A stretch of DNA of 64,000 nucleotides from Fluviicola sp. (GCA_029866325.1 JARWZO010000024.1:109387-173386); one strand, 5' to 3'. Positions 38,249-46,859 are shown, counted from the first letter of the stretch. The notes: generated by a model from the sequence alone, not told the origin. Made by a program: numbers and translations.

Positions 38249-38737
38249 TCATAATTGCAAAAAGTAACTGGCAAGTTTTTCAAATTGATGAAACTCCCGA
38301 AATGGAAAATCGTTCATTCTGTTTTTGGCAAATTCTGAATCTCTCAGTAAAACATAAGTTTTATGCAGTTGTAGGTAGAAAAGAGTAGTCAATTGTTTCA
38401 ATTTTAGTTCAAACTCAATTTTCAATTCAAACTCTTTTGGTTCATCACTAAATGATTCTTGAAATTCACTGATCGAGAAGATTACCTTATGCTGACTGGT
38501 CATGATCTTTTGCAGTTCTATTCGATGTCCACCCGGTTCAGCATACCAGTAAAAAGACACTTTTTTCTCCCCCTTTATGAGGCTCGATAAAGCTTGAATC
38601 AGGTCTGAGTATGGATCTCCAAATACATGAGTTATGGAAAAATTGATGGTTTTATCTTTTACAAAGAGAAAAAATGTGCTCCATCCGTTTGGATTTAATG
38701 TCAGCAGTAAATCAATGTCATTTGATTGTTCCATCAT
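38249..38737 (-). CDS. Hypothetical cytoplasmic protein, 162 aa
   Basis: 162 residues; the first two codons are both ATG. Predicted mixed alpha/beta: Gly-Trp-Ser-Thr-Phe-Phe-Leu-Phe-Val, then Phe-Gly-Asp-Pro-Tyr-Ser-Asp-Leu and Tyr-Ala-Glu-Pro-Gly-Gly-His-Arg-Ile-Glu, and a helical C-terminus. The Asp-Pro-Tyr and Glu-Pro-Gly-Gly words recall small proteins often found as immunity partners, but I cannot assign a family. No toxin gene is seen beside it. Confidence 0.6.
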   Translation of the reverse strand: MMEQSNDIDLLLTLNPNGWSTFFLFVKDKTINFSITHVFGDPYSDLIQALSSLIKGEKKVSFYWYAEPGGHRIELQKIMTSQHKVIFSISEFQESFSDEPKEFELKIEFELKLKQLTTLFYLQLHKTYVLLRDSEFAKNRMNDFPFREFHQFEKLASYFLQL

Positions 38738-38778
38738 TTCTTGTTAAAGTTCACCAGCTAAAGAATCGAATTTATTAA

Positions 38779-39126
38779 TTATTTGATGACATGTAGCAAC
38801 CCAGTATCCGAAAAGCTGATGCTATTACAATATGTTGCTATGAACACCCAGGTATAAACACCGTCTTGCGAATCGGTACAGTCAAATTTCACATTCGGGT
38901 CGTTGCTGTGAAAAATAGGATCGCCCCATCGGTTATATAGGGTGAAATCAAATTTCGGGAACGTACAATTGGAGACTATTTGAAGTATTTCACAGCCCGC
39001 CTGATCGCAATCAGGGGTCAGTGTGTTTGGAATGAAATACGTACAACTGTCCGGACAATACTGCGCGGATAATTGTGCTGGCAGAAACAGCAAGAAGAAT
39101 GAAAATAAGCGCAGGAACGGTTTCAT
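38779..39126 (-). CDS. Small secreted protein made of a gliding-motility-type C-terminal (CHU_C-like) domain
   Basis: 115 residues: signal peptide (1-21, ending Leu-Ser-Ala-Gln) followed directly by a single domain with Phe-Ile-Pro-Asn-Thr-Leu-Thr-Pro-Asp-Cys, Phe-Thr-Leu-Tyr-Asn-Arg-Trp-Gly-Asp-Pro-Ile-Phe and Asp-Gly-Val-Tyr-Thr-Trp. This is the T9SS type B sorting domain normally found at the end of very large adhesins. Here it stands alone, with six cysteines that may form disulfides. Confidence 0.7.
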   Translation of the reverse strand: MKPFLRLFSFFLLFLPAQLSAQYCPDSCTYFIPNTLTPDCDQAGCEILQIVSNCTFPKFDFTLYNRWGDPIFHSNDPNVKFDCTDSQDGVYTWVFIATYCNSISFSDTGLLHVIK

Positions 39127-39191
39127 AAGGTCAAAACGGAAAAAGATAATGGAAGTTGCTGACCAAGCAGGAATTAAAACAACGATTCAAT

Positions 39192-39223
39192 AAAAATCCT
39201 GCCAGACAAACATCTGACAGGAA
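39192..39223 (-). terminator. Terminator of the secreted coiled-coil gene
   Basis: On the minus strand a TTCCTGTCAGA/TCTGGCAGGA-type stem is followed by a T-rich stretch. It lies 28-60 bases past the stop of the 39251 gene. Confidence 0.65.
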
Positions 39224-39250
39224 TAATGAAAGCGTGGTATATGTTATGAC

Positions 39251-40015
39251 CTAATGAAGTGCAAGTGCTTCTCTCAACGTATTCTCGGCAGCCAGCGAGT
39301 CCGCGATTTCTGTTTTATGGCTTTCAAAGCCTTTTTCATTTTTACTTTTAATGGTAGAAATGTATCCCTTCAGAGCCGTTAAATCTGCATTGTATTTTTT
39401 GGTTGCTGCTACATCAGAAGCGGATGGCTTTGCACCGATGTGGGGTGTTGGGTTCGAAAGTGAGGCATCTAGTTTATCATCTACTTTAGCATATACTTTT
39501 GTAATCTCAGCACGAATCAGATTAATGGCAACTCGTTTTTCTAATCCATCTGAGATTTTTGCATTCAATGTCGTAATCTCACCTTCCAGTTTTTTTTGCT
39601 CATCGATCACTTTTGCTAGTGTCGATTTCAAATTATTGGTCACAGAAGACGATTTTTTATCGTCAGCCGCCAATTTTTTTTCAGCTTCCTCCCGATCTTC
39701 CTGCATTTCTTTTTTGATTCTAAGCAGATTTACCTTGCTGGTCTTTAATCCTGAAGCACTATATCCTTCCAGTGCTTTGTGCGCAGCGTTTTTATCTCCT
39801 TGAAGGTCGCCTGCCTGTTCAAAAAGATCATCATAAGGAATGGAGTTTACGCCCTCTTTTTTGGATGCATTCATAAATGCTGTGAGGTTCTGGCTTTGAG
39901 CGACAAATGAAGCCATAAAAAAGAGAAGTAACAGACCGTATGCTGAGCGCTTCTCGGTTTTCAGTAATACAAGTAAAATGCCGTTCATAGAACGGGTAAT
40001 TGATAAATTTTTCAT
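39251..40015 (-). CDS. Secreted helical/coiled-coil protein
   Basis: 254 residues. The hydrophobic signal is about residues 26-40 (Leu-Leu-Leu-Leu-Phe-Phe-Met-Ala-Ser-Phe), so the N-terminal 25 residues are an extension unless a later start (Met11 at 39985) is used. The mature part is almost wholly helical and Lys/Glu/Ala-rich, with a coiled coil at about 95-165. No family recognised. An extended periplasmic or surface role is plausible. Confidence 0.6.
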   Translation of the reverse strand: MKNLSITRSMNGILLVLLKTEKRSAYGLLLLFFMASFVAQSQNLTAFMNASKKEGVNSIPYDDLFEQAGDLQGDKNAAHKALEGYSASGLKTSKVNLLRIKKEMQEDREEAEKKLAADDKKSSSVTNNLKSTLAKVIDEQKKLEGEITTLNAKISDGLEKRVAINLIRAEITKVYAKVDDKLDASLSNPTPHIGAKPSASDVAATKKYNADLTALKGYISTIKSKNEKGFESHKTEIADSLAAENTLREALALH

Positions 40016-40041
40016 TTTTCAGTGAATATTGGTTATTAATA

Positions 40042-40085
40042 ACATTCAGATTAAGTAGTTGACTTTCAATCTTAATGCTGAATGT
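40042..40085. promoter_or_regulatory. Hairpin in the leader between divergent genes
   Basis: ACATTCAGATTAAG and CTTAATGCTGAATGT pair over 14 bases with one bulge. It lies 26 bases upstream of the start of the 40015 gene, so it would be in that gene's leader or be a regulatory site. Its function is unknown. Confidence 0.45.
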
Positions 40086-40314
40086 CTTTAAATTTAAATA
40101 AAATAATTACACTTCACGTAAATAAACATTAAACTTTCAATAAGGTGTAAGTCGTTTTTGTAAAACGCTGTTACCGGTGAACAACAAATACATTGTCCAT
40201 TCCAACGCTTCATGTATAACCTGTGGAAAACTAAGTCTCAACCCACGCTCTTGCGAGACGGAAAAGCGTAATTTCGTTTCCGTATTTGTAAGTGAAAAAT
40301 CACAGATTAAGCAA

Positions 40315-41346
40315 ATGGCCGTCAGAATTGGTAAACAGTGGAAAATCATCGGTGTTTTGGTTGTAATTGCAGCCATTATTGTGGTGAGTATCCGTGTTTT
40401 CACACCAACTGAACACCCGCCGGTTGCTTTTTATTACTGGAAACAGACGTATGCACTGAACAATAACCAACAATCGCTACTGAAAGACTGCCAATCTGAA
40501 GAACTTTTTGTGAAATTTTTCGATGTGACGTTCGATCCGGCAACAGGAGCTGCCAAACCGGTTTCTGTCATTTCATTTGATGAGCGCCCCGGACTTCTTG
40601 TTATTCCTTGCGTGTATATTCGGAACGAGGTGCTTAAACACTCCCAACCGGAACTCGCGAAAAAGTTACTCGAACTGGTCAAAAGCATTGCTTCCAAAAA
40701 CCAGCTTTCGATCAACGAACTACAAATTGATTGTGATTGGTCGGGAACTACTCGAGTCGCTTACTTTGATTTGCTACGGACCATTCAACAACTCGACCAA
40801 AAACTGAAGTTAACCTGCACCATACGGCTGCATCAGATTAAATACCAGTCAGAAACGGGCATTCCTCCGGTGAAAAAAGGAGTGTTGATGTGTTACAACA
40901 TGGATGATTTGGATGCGTTCGACGTGGAAAATTCGATTCTATCCACAACAACACTCAAAAAGTACATTTCGCCATCAACTAGTTACCCGATTGAACTGGA
41001 CCTTGCTTTACCGATTTACCAGTGGGGACTTGTATTCCGTCTTGGAAAACTCTCACTGATCGCCAATGATATTTCAGAAAACGAACTCAAGTCTCCGGAT
41101 TATACGCAAATCAAACCGCACGTTTACAAGGTTCATAAAAACGGTTACTTGAACAACACCTACGTTTGTAAAGGCGATCTGATTCGTCTGGAAACCTCTT
41201 CTCCGGAAACACTTGAAACCATGGCCGAATGGTTGCAGGAAAGTAATATGAGTTTTAATCGTTTAATTTTGTTCCATATCAGTCAGGAACACATTTCTCA
41301 GTACAATGAAAATAGCATTCAAAAAATCCGTCATCTTATTCCTTAG
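40315..41346 (+). CDS. Membrane-anchored protein of unknown function
   Basis: 343 residues from the ATG at 40315; the frame is open 46 codons further up, but that part is unlike a protein start. N-terminal TM (about 9-28), then a periplasmic or external domain with Val-Ala-Phe-Tyr-Tyr-Trp-Lys-Gln-Thr-Tyr and Leu-Gln-Ile-Asp-Cys-Asp-Trp-Ser. Alternating strands and helices with Asp-x-Asp-Trp suggest a TIM-barrel hydrolase-like fold, possibly related to DUF3142; this is a guess. Its end overlaps the start of the next gene by 41 bases, so the two are probably made together. Confidence 0.65.
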   Translation: MAVRIGKQWKIIGVLVVIAAIIVVSIRVFTPTEHPPVAFYYWKQTYALNNNQQSLLKDCQSEELFVKFFDVTFDPATGAAKPVSVISFDERPGLLVIPCVYIRNEVLKHSQPELAKKLLELVKSIASKNQLSINELQIDCDWSGTTRVAYFDLLRTIQQLDQKLKLTCTIRLHQIKYQSETGIPPVKKGVLMCYNMDDLDAFDVENSILSTTTLKKYISPSTSYPIELDLALPIYQWGLVFRLGKLSLIANDISENELKSPDYTQIKPHVYKVHKNGYLNNTYVCKGDLIRLETSSPETLETMAEWLQESNMSFNRLILFHISQEHISQYNENSIQKIRHLIP

Positions 41347-43633
41347 TCTCTGTATTGCCATTGAATCCATTGCCTGTGGTGGCGGTGGTTATTATATGGA
41401 GTACGACATGCTTTTCGACCGTAACATCCTGTTCGATAACGGAAAAAAGACAACTTCCTACAACGCATGGGTCTATAACAGCGAGCTCTATACGCAAGAC
41501 AGTCCGCGCATTCAGAATACCGAAAGCTGGGCAACGTACCTTGAAAATGTGTACCGGAAAGAAGATCTTGAACGCATTATTTACCGTTCACCTGACGGAT
41601 TTGACAAAACAAAAGAACAGAAACGACTGCACGCCAAACGCATGAAGGATGCTGATATTTCGAAAAAAGAAGCGCTCTTTTTGGATTTTATCTCGTATGC
41701 GTTGAAGGTTGAAAAAGTCATTGCCGATAACACGCCCAATCCGTGGGCAGACGAAGTAAAGGAAATCAACCAAGATGATTTTAACGAACGCATTAAAGAG
41801 GGAAAAGCGCTATTAAAAGCTGCGAAGGACGATTTCATGAAAGAGCGGTATGCGTTTCAGCTGATCAAATTGTACCGTTACAGTAATCAACTCGACGACG
41901 CAGAAAAAACCTACAAAACCTATTTCAGCAACAGCACTTCTTTATTGGGTTATTGGGCCATGGATCACTATGCGGGAATCCTGATGAAACAAAACAAACC
42001 ATTTGAGGCCAATCATTATTTCATCAAAGTCTACACGAATTGTTCGTCGAAGCGAGAAAGTTCCTACCTGAGCATGCAGCTGGATACCGAAGAAGATTTC
42101 AAGAAAACGTTGGCGCTTTGTACCGAAACAGAAGAAAAAATGGCATTGCGTTATGTGCGTTCCATGCAAACAAAAGCGCTCGGATTGGAAGACATGCAAG
42201 CTATCACAAGCGCTTTGGGTAACCACGAATACGCGCGCATTATCATGACGCACGAAATCAACAAATTGGAAAGGGGCTCACAAACTGAAGCGGAGCCAAC
42301 TGAAGAGGATATAAAGCTGTTAACAGAGCAGGTACACAATTATACAAAAGACCTAATCGCATTCAATGAAAGTATGTTGGCAAAAGATGATGAAGATCAA
42401 TTTTGGCATTTGTCGCTGGCGTATTTGCATTACTTAAACGGTCAGCACACGCAATGTTCGACTTTGCTAGAGAAAATCAAACCAAAATCACCTGATTTTC
42501 AAAAACAACACACAATTATTTACGTTGTTAACTATTTAGCGACAAGACAAATACTGACAGAAGTGGATGAAAATATACTCGGAGAAAAGTTGTTTGAGCT
42601 GAATGATAACAACGTGAGTTATCCTTATTTATATGATGAAAAAGACGAAGAAGGCTATTACTTGACAGACGAATACAATACAGTCAACCAATTCATCTTC
42701 CGGCAGATTTATGAACGTTCCAAAACAAAAAATGCATTTCTGGAACTTGTTTTTTCAGGTCGGACCATTTCGGATATGCGCTCTGAATACCCCTACGTTG
42801 ACGAAACGTCTGAAAAACAATCTGAAGTAGCATACATTGACAAGGTCTTGAATGATTTGCAGAAAACGCCTGAAACGACACTTGCGCTCTATGCTGCAAA
42901 TAGCTTTTTCTACAACTATGAAGATTATGGATATGGGAGGAGTTTGCCTGTAGATTTTGAGGGGTGCGAGCAACAATTGAAAGAATTCAAAGCCACCTTG
43001 CTGATGCGCGATCCGGCTCGTTTGGATGAGGCTGTTGCAATTTTTAGTGAATTACCAAAAAACTTAGCTGACGAAACTATTTTTGGCAACCCGTTTGAGT
43101 TTAACCTGAAAAATCCAAGTTTCGATCACTTCTACGATAATCGTTATTCTCTAAAGTCAATGTCAAAATATGATTTGGCAAAAAAGCTTTACTACCTATA
43201 CAAGAATAAATCGACTGCACTAGATTATTATAAACTAGGATTGGCTTATTACAACACCAGTTACTACGGTTTGCAATGGAAGGCCATGGCTTATTACCGT
43301 TCTTCGTACGCTCCGAATGGAAACTATTCTATGAAAGCGGCGGAATTATTCTTTAAAAAAGCACTGATAACCGGCAAGCTGACCGAGGAGCAGAAAGCAC
43401 AAGTTTACTTCATGCTGGCGCGCTGCGAACAGAACGAATACACCGAGAAGAAAGGCGAAATCACAGCTTATTTTAATTCGGACAATCAGTATACTTTTGA
43501 TATTTACATGAGCGATATGCGATCAGAAGGTGCCTTATCCAATTTTGAAATTCTTCAAAAGAACTATAGCAATACCTCGTTTTACGATGAATTGATTGAG
43601 GAGTGTTCTTATTTTAGTTATTATGCGAATTGA
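41306..43633 (+). CDS. Exported TPR-like helical protein of unknown function
   Basis: 775 residues. The signal peptide is about 1-24 (ending Ile-Ala-Cys-Gly-Gly-Gly; a lipobox is imperfect). The body is mostly paired helices with TPR-like spacing (for example Tyr-Lys-Leu-Gly-Leu-Ala-Tyr-Tyr-Asn-Thr-Ser and Ala-Gln-Val-Tyr-Phe-Met-Leu-Ala-Arg-Cys). A probable role is as a protein-interaction scaffold. It overlaps the preceding gene by 41 bases, and the pair is likely one functional unit, but no function is known. Confidence 0.7.
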   Translation: MKIAFKKSVILFLSLCIAIESIACGGGGYYMEYDMLFDRNILFDNGKKTTSYNAWVYNSELYTQDSPRIQNTESWATYLENVYRKEDLERIIYRSPDGFDKTKEQKRLHAKRMKDADISKKEALFLDFISYALKVEKVIADNTPNPWADEVKEINQDDFNERIKEGKALLKAAKDDFMKERYAFQLIKLYRYSNQLDDAEKTYKTYFSNSTSLLGYWAMDHYAGILMKQNKPFEANHYFIKVYTNCSSKRESSYLSMQLDTEEDFKKTLALCTETEEKMALRYVRSMQTKALGLEDMQAITSALGNHEYARIIMTHEINKLERGSQTEAEPTEEDIKLLTEQVHNYTKDLIAFNESMLAKDDEDQFWHLSLAYLHYLNGQHTQCSTLLEKIKPKSPDFQKQHTIIYVVNYLATRQILTEVDENILGEKLFELNDNNVSYPYLYDEKDEEGYYLTDEYNTVNQFIFRQIYERSKTKNAFLELVFSGRTISDMRSEYPYVDETSEKQSEVAYIDKVLNDLQKTPETTLALYAANSFFYNYEDYGYGRSLPVDFEGCEQQLKEFKATLLMRDPARLDEAVAIFSELPKNLADETIFGNPFEFNLKNPSFDHFYDNRYSLKSMSKYDLAKKLYYLYKNKSTALDYYKLGLAYYNTSYYGLQWKAMAYYRSSYAPNGNYSMKAAELFFKKALITGKLTEEQKAQVYFMLARCEQNEYTEKKGEITAYFNSDNQYTFDIYMSDMRSEGALSNFEILQKNYSNTSFYDELIEECSYFSYYAN

Positions 43634-43798
43634 TGGGGGAGGGTGAATTTAGTGATTTAATTGAAGGTTAACACTTGTGGGATTAAGCAGAAAAAATGAA
43701 GATATATAATGTTATGAATGTTACTTAAGTTGTCGTTGTCTCACTTGTTGACCATTCGTTAACACCCTTTTGTGAGTATACCATTTTTTTTAGTTCAA

Positions 43799-44527
43799 TT
43801 ACCCATTTATTATTCTAGTCAAAGATTCAATCGCTTTATGAATGTATGCTGTTTCAATAATTGTAGTCGTAGGTTTTAGCGCTTGAATTTGCTTTTCCAA
43901 ATCTTCAATCTTATCTGGGATCATTTTTTTTAAATGCTCTAGATTTTCGAACTGTTTTTGGTTGCGCCAGTTTATAAGATCTTCCCAGTTCTTCAAATGT
44001 TTTTCAGTTTGATCAGTATTATTAATCTCGTCTAAGTATTTAAGAGCAGTTATTACGGATCCTTGATCAAAGTATAGTTCTGGTTTTGTTAAATAGTATT
44101 CAAGATAAAAGTTAAAGCAACTTACAGAATGTTCCGTGTTAAATGATGCAAGAGTCAAAGCATATTCTGAACCTGCGTAACAAACCTCGCTTTTTAATAA
44201 ATGAGTCCCGATAATTTTTTCAAGATGGGTTGCCTTTTTTATACACGCAAAATAACTTCCTGTTGAACGTGTTCTCCAATTAAAGTCACCTAAGTTCTGG
44301 AGTATTATGTCTTCGCTTATTTTGGGTTTTAATTGAATCATTTTTTTAATCCATTCTTCCGATTGATTGTTTCGCTCTAGGTAAAATGGAATGACCCATT
44401 CTTCCCTGAATGTTTGTGAAATTTCAGTTTCATTTACATGAGTAACGAGGTCTTCAAAATGGCTTTTGTGTTGTATGATAGCCCCGGCCGAATGAAGTTG
44501 TATGCTACTTAAGTTTTCCTTTTTCAT
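43799..44527 (-). CDS. DUF6000-like cytoplasmic protein, possible immunity protein
   Basis: 242 residues from the ATG at 44527. The frame continues upstream, overlapping the LRR gene, but that part coincides with a short repeat and is not included. Motifs remembered from DUF6000 are visible: Trp-Val-Ile-Pro-Phe-Tyr-Leu, Gly-Asp-Phe-Asn-Trp-Arg-Thr-Arg, Ile-Gly-Thr-His-Leu-Leu-Lys-Ser-Glu-Val-Cys-Tyr-Ala-Gly and Tyr-Phe-Asp-Gln-Gly-Ser-Val-Ile-Thr-Ala-Leu-Lys-Tyr-Leu-Asp. Such proteins are sometimes annotated as immunity proteins of polymorphic toxins; no toxin is seen here. The C-terminus is a coiled coil. Confidence 0.65.
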   Translation of the reverse strand: MKKENLSSIQLHSAGAIIQHKSHFEDLVTHVNETEISQTFREEWVIPFYLERNNQSEEWIKKMIQLKPKISEDIILQNLGDFNWRTRSTGSYFACIKKATHLEKIIGTHLLKSEVCYAGSEYALTLASFNTEHSVSCFNFYLEYYLTKPELYFDQGSVITALKYLDEINNTDQTEKHLKNWEDLINWRNQKQFENLEHLKKMIPDKIEDLEKQIQALKPTTTIIETAYIHKAIESLTRIING

Positions 44528-44542
44528 GTTGATTTCTGCATG

Positions 44543-44600
44543 TTCAATACTACCCAAAAAATCTGAAATACAACACCTTTCTAGCAAAAGGCAATCGAAC
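44543..44600. repeat. Short direct repeat, copy 1
   Basis: 58 bases starting TTCAATACTACC. About 48 of the 58 positions are identical to 46157-46214, in the same orientation. The two copies flank the leucine-rich-repeat gene. Confidence 0.7.
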
Positions 44601-44640
44601 GGAGTAATTAAACAACCTATATTGATTCCCGATCTTATTC

Positions 44641-45894
44641 CTATTCTGTTTTCTGAAGTTTTTGAATAAATCTTCCGGAATTCAGACCAACACAATCAAA
44701 AAAGTAAACTCCAGCAGGTAAAAAATCAGTATTTAGTACGTTATTTCCAACCAGGAACTCACCATTGGCAATTGTTGTTCCGTCTATCGAAATCAATTTA
44801 TAATCTATTTTTTCATCCGCACGAATATTTACAATGCTGGTAACCGGATTTGGATAAAATTCAATCATTGATGTTTCTAAACCACCTAAACTAAGCCCAC
44901 AATCTTCATTAAAAGTTGCGCTGGCATCAAATGCAAATTCATTTCCGATCCAATTGGTGGTAGAATAAGCCGAATCGTCAACTTGTATACATGTCAACTG
45001 GTTGGTCGTAACCCAAATCCGTTGTAGGTTTGGATTGTTTCCGTTAGCTAGATTCAAAGAAGTAAGTTGGCTCGAAAAACAATAAACAACTTCCAGTAAA
45101 GGATTATTCGAAAAATCCAGACTTGTTAATTGCGTAAATGGACAATCAAATTTCTTCAAAGCCGGACAGTTAGATAAATCAAGTTGGGTATAATATCCAT
45201 TCACTCCACGGAATTCTATCAGGGCCGGACAATTCTCCAGACTAATCGTTGATAGTTGGTTGCCATTACACATAATGTATTCCAACGCATTGTTTGTGGC
45301 AAAATCCAACTGAGTCAAAGGATTTGAACTGCAATCTAACTCTTTAAGCAAAGTATGATTGGTTAAATTAAGTGTCTGGATGGAATTGCTTGTACAGTAT
45401 AATTCAATTAAACCGGGGCTTTGGCTAACATCAAGTGAACTCAGACTATTGCTTTCACAATACAAGTATTCCAGGTTTAGGTTGTTCGAGACATTGAGAC
45501 TTTGAATCGGATTTATTGAGCAGCGGAGATTGCGCAAATTCGTATTCGCTGAAACATCCAGTGAAGAAATGTTATTCATGGCGCAAATCAAACTTTGCAA
45601 AGCTGTATTTTGAGATACATCCAATGCTTCCAATTGGTTGTTTACACACGACAAAAACACAATGTTTTCAAACGCTTCAATGCCGGTTAAATCATAGATT
45701 TGCATTCCTGAGCACATGATACTATCCGTAAAATTCAACGCCTCCGAAACCTGGATCTCATTATCGGAATTCGTATTAATTTCAGGATGGTTCAATAGAT
45801 AATCTTTAAAATTAACATCGGGAATATTCACGGTTTGCGAATGTCCAACGGAAAGGAATCCGACCGCAAAAATGATAGATAGAACTTTTTTCAT
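44641..45894 (-). CDS. Secreted leucine-rich-repeat protein with T9SS type A sorting domain
   Basis: 417 residues. Signal peptide (1-19, Val-Gly-His-Ser-Gln) and Val-Asn-Ile-Pro-Asp-Val-Asn-Phe-Lys opening, then about ten 21-residue leucine-rich repeats of the bacterial Leu-x-x-Leu-x-Cys-x-x-Asn-x-Leu-x-x-Leu-Asp-Val-Ser type (about 75-300). The C-terminal T9SS domain begins Ile-Glu-Phe-Tyr-Pro-Asn-Pro-Val and has Leu-Pro-Ala-Gly-Val-Tyr-Phe-Phe. Cargo of this kind is exported across the outer membrane and anchored to the surface. A binding or adhesion role is inferred. Confidence 0.88.
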   Translation of the reverse strand: MKKVLSIIFAVGFLSVGHSQTVNIPDVNFKDYLLNHPEINTNSDNEIQVSEALNFTDSIMCSGMQIYDLTGIEAFENIVFLSCVNNQLEALDVSQNTALQSLICAMNNISSLDVSANTNLRNLRCSINPIQSLNVSNNLNLEYLYCESNSLSSLDVSQSPGLIELYCTSNSIQTLNLTNHTLLKELDCSSNPLTQLDFATNNALEYIMCNGNQLSTISLENCPALIEFRGVNGYYTQLDLSNCPALKKFDCPFTQLTSLDFSNNPLLEVVYCFSSQLTSLNLANGNNPNLQRIWVTTNQLTCIQVDDSAYSTTNWIGNEFAFDASATFNEDCGLSLGGLETSMIEFYPNPVTSIVNIRADEKIDYKLISIDGTTIANGEFLVGNNVLNTDFLPAGVYFFDCVGLNSGRFIQKLQKTE

Positions 45895-45947
45895 GATGAT
45901 TGTTATTAGGATTAATACTCAATTGATTTAAAGAACGAGATTATTCC

Positions 45948-46121
45948 TTAATTGGTTGATGAATCCGTTAATTGTGGGTTAATTATTGATTTATCGGTCA
46001 GATTAAGTGATTTTAAGGCCTCATATCTTCTCATCTTAATCCAAACATCAATAGGTGATTTTCTTCCAGATTTAAGATCACTAAATGTTATGTTTTTCGT
46101 TATTCTAACTAGGTTGTCCAT
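45948..46121 (-). CDS. Possible small protein, 57 aa
   Basis: A 57-codon frame on the minus strand that begins MDNLVRITKNITFSDLKSGR and ends TDSSTN. It is basic in the first half and has no TM or signal. It sits between the LRR gene and the second copy of the short repeat. Start and stop are clean but no promoter box is obvious. It may be a remnant of a longer gene. Confidence 0.33.
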   Translation of the reverse strand: MDNLVRITKNITFSDLKSGRKSPIDVWIKMRRYEALKSLNLTDKSIINPQLTDSSTN

Positions 46122-46156
46122 TATAATTTATTCAGTAAATAGTTTATTGTAGTTGC

Positions 46157-46214
46157 TTCAATACTACCAAAAAAATCCGAAACAGAATGCCTTTCAAGTA
46201 AAAGGGAATCGAAA
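46157..46214. repeat. Short direct repeat, copy 2
   Basis: Partner of 44543-44600. Read on the minus strand, both copies would encode similar peptides (Phe-Asp-Cys/Ser-Leu-Leu-Leu-Glu-Arg ... Ser-Asp-Phe-Leu/Phe-Gly-Ser-Ile-Glu), suggesting they descend from the same coding or repeat sequence. Confidence 0.65.
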
Positions 46215-46221
46215 CACAATA

Positions 46222-46240
46222 TTTTTTTTTTTGGGGGGGG
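46222..46240. repeat. Homopolymer tract T11 G8
   Basis: Eleven T followed by eight G, just after the 3' end of the GIY-YIG gene on the minus strand. Such a tract is prone to slippage and to sequencing or assembly error. Confidence 0.9.
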
Positions 46241-46253
46241 ACTGAATGAATCT

Positions 46254-46490
46254 TTATAGGAACCGTTTATTCGAAAACGCCTTTCCCGAGCCGGATTTTA
46301 AATACTTCTCAAAATGGAAAGCTTTGTATTTGTCTGAGAAAGCGATATAAGTAATGAGTTCTAGTGGAAGTCGGGTAGAAGTATAGTGAACTTCTCCTTT
46401 ATTATGTCTCTTTAGTCTTTCTTCAATGTTTTGAGTGCATCCGGTGTAAGTTGTTCCATCGGAACACTTGAGTAGGTAAACGTATTGCAT
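46254..46490 (-). CDS. GIY-YIG nuclease superfamily protein
   Basis: 78 residues, a stand-alone GIY-YIG domain of the UPF0213 size. It has Tyr-Val-Tyr-Leu-Leu-Lys-Cys ... Thr-Tyr-Thr-Gly-Cys-Thr for the paired motif, Glu-Glu-Arg-Leu-Lys-Arg-His-Asn-Lys-Gly, Tyr-Thr-Ser-Thr-Arg and the closing Glu-Lys-Tyr-Leu-Lys-Ser-Gly-Ser-Gly-Lys-Ala-Phe. Related proteins are structure-specific or orphan endonucleases of uncertain role. It lies next to the decayed repeats downstream of tmRNA. Confidence 0.85.
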   Translation of the reverse strand: MQYVYLLKCSDGTTYTGCTQNIEERLKRHNKGEVHYTSTRLPLELITYIAFSDKYKAFHFEKYLKSGSGKAFSNKRFL

Positions 46491-46557
46491 TTGAGATAGT
46501 TATTTTGTTGTTCTCCATTTAAGTTAGTGAAATTTATGATTTCAACAACCTCTACAT

Positions 46558-46783
46558 CGCTCTTGCGAGCTACGATTATCTCAGGAACGAAGGTGGACCG
46601 AGTTCTCAGTAGCCTGTAAGATAAATCGTTTAGCTGGAGGAAAGGATATCCTTCGCCGGTCTTTGAGCTATGAAGGATAAAAAAGTTCTTCTTCACTCAA
46701 GAGTTTCGAAGAACAAACCCTACTTCGCTCTTGAGAGCTACGATTATCTGGAAGGATGGTGGACCGAGTCCACCGAAGCCCAT
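46558..46783. repeat. Degenerate copies of the tmRNA terminator region
   Basis: Two imperfect direct repeats of nearly 60 bases, at about 46562-46619 and 46726-46782, share TCGCTCTTG(C/A)GAGCTACG, GATTATCT and GGTGGACCGAGT. The first part of each matches the true ssrA terminator arm at 46832-46850. The second copy also contains a GGTGGAC/GTCCACC hairpin resembling an acceptor end. They look like decayed duplications of the 3' end of ssrA, a frequent integration site. Confidence 0.55.
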
Positions 46784-46816
46784 TGCGAATTGGTATTAAG
46801 AATGAGGGTTATGAAC

Positions 46817-46856
46817 AAAAAAAAGCCCTACTTCGCTCTTGAGAGCTACGTAGGGC
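46817..46856 (-). terminator. Rho-independent terminator of ssrA
   Basis: On the minus strand GCCCTACGTAGCTCT and AGAGCGAAGTAGGGC form a long stem with a minimal loop, followed by eight T. It begins four bases after the tmRNA 3' end. Confidence 0.85.
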
Positions 46857-46859
46857 GAA

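Noticed and set aside
39351..39803. 150-codon plus-strand frame opposite the secreted coiled-coil gene
   Set aside because: Ser/Phe-rich antisense shadow of a Lys/Glu/Ala-rich helical protein.
44528..44695. 56-residue N-terminal extension of the DUF6000-like gene
   Set aside because: It overlaps the end of the LRR gene and coincides with the 58-base direct repeat; the Met at 44527 gives a normal start.
46412..46696. 94-codon minus-strand frame between the GIY-YIG gene and the tmRNA repeats
   Set aside because: It overlaps the GIY-YIG gene start and runs through the repeat segments; the composition looks like translated non-coding sequence and no domain is visible.
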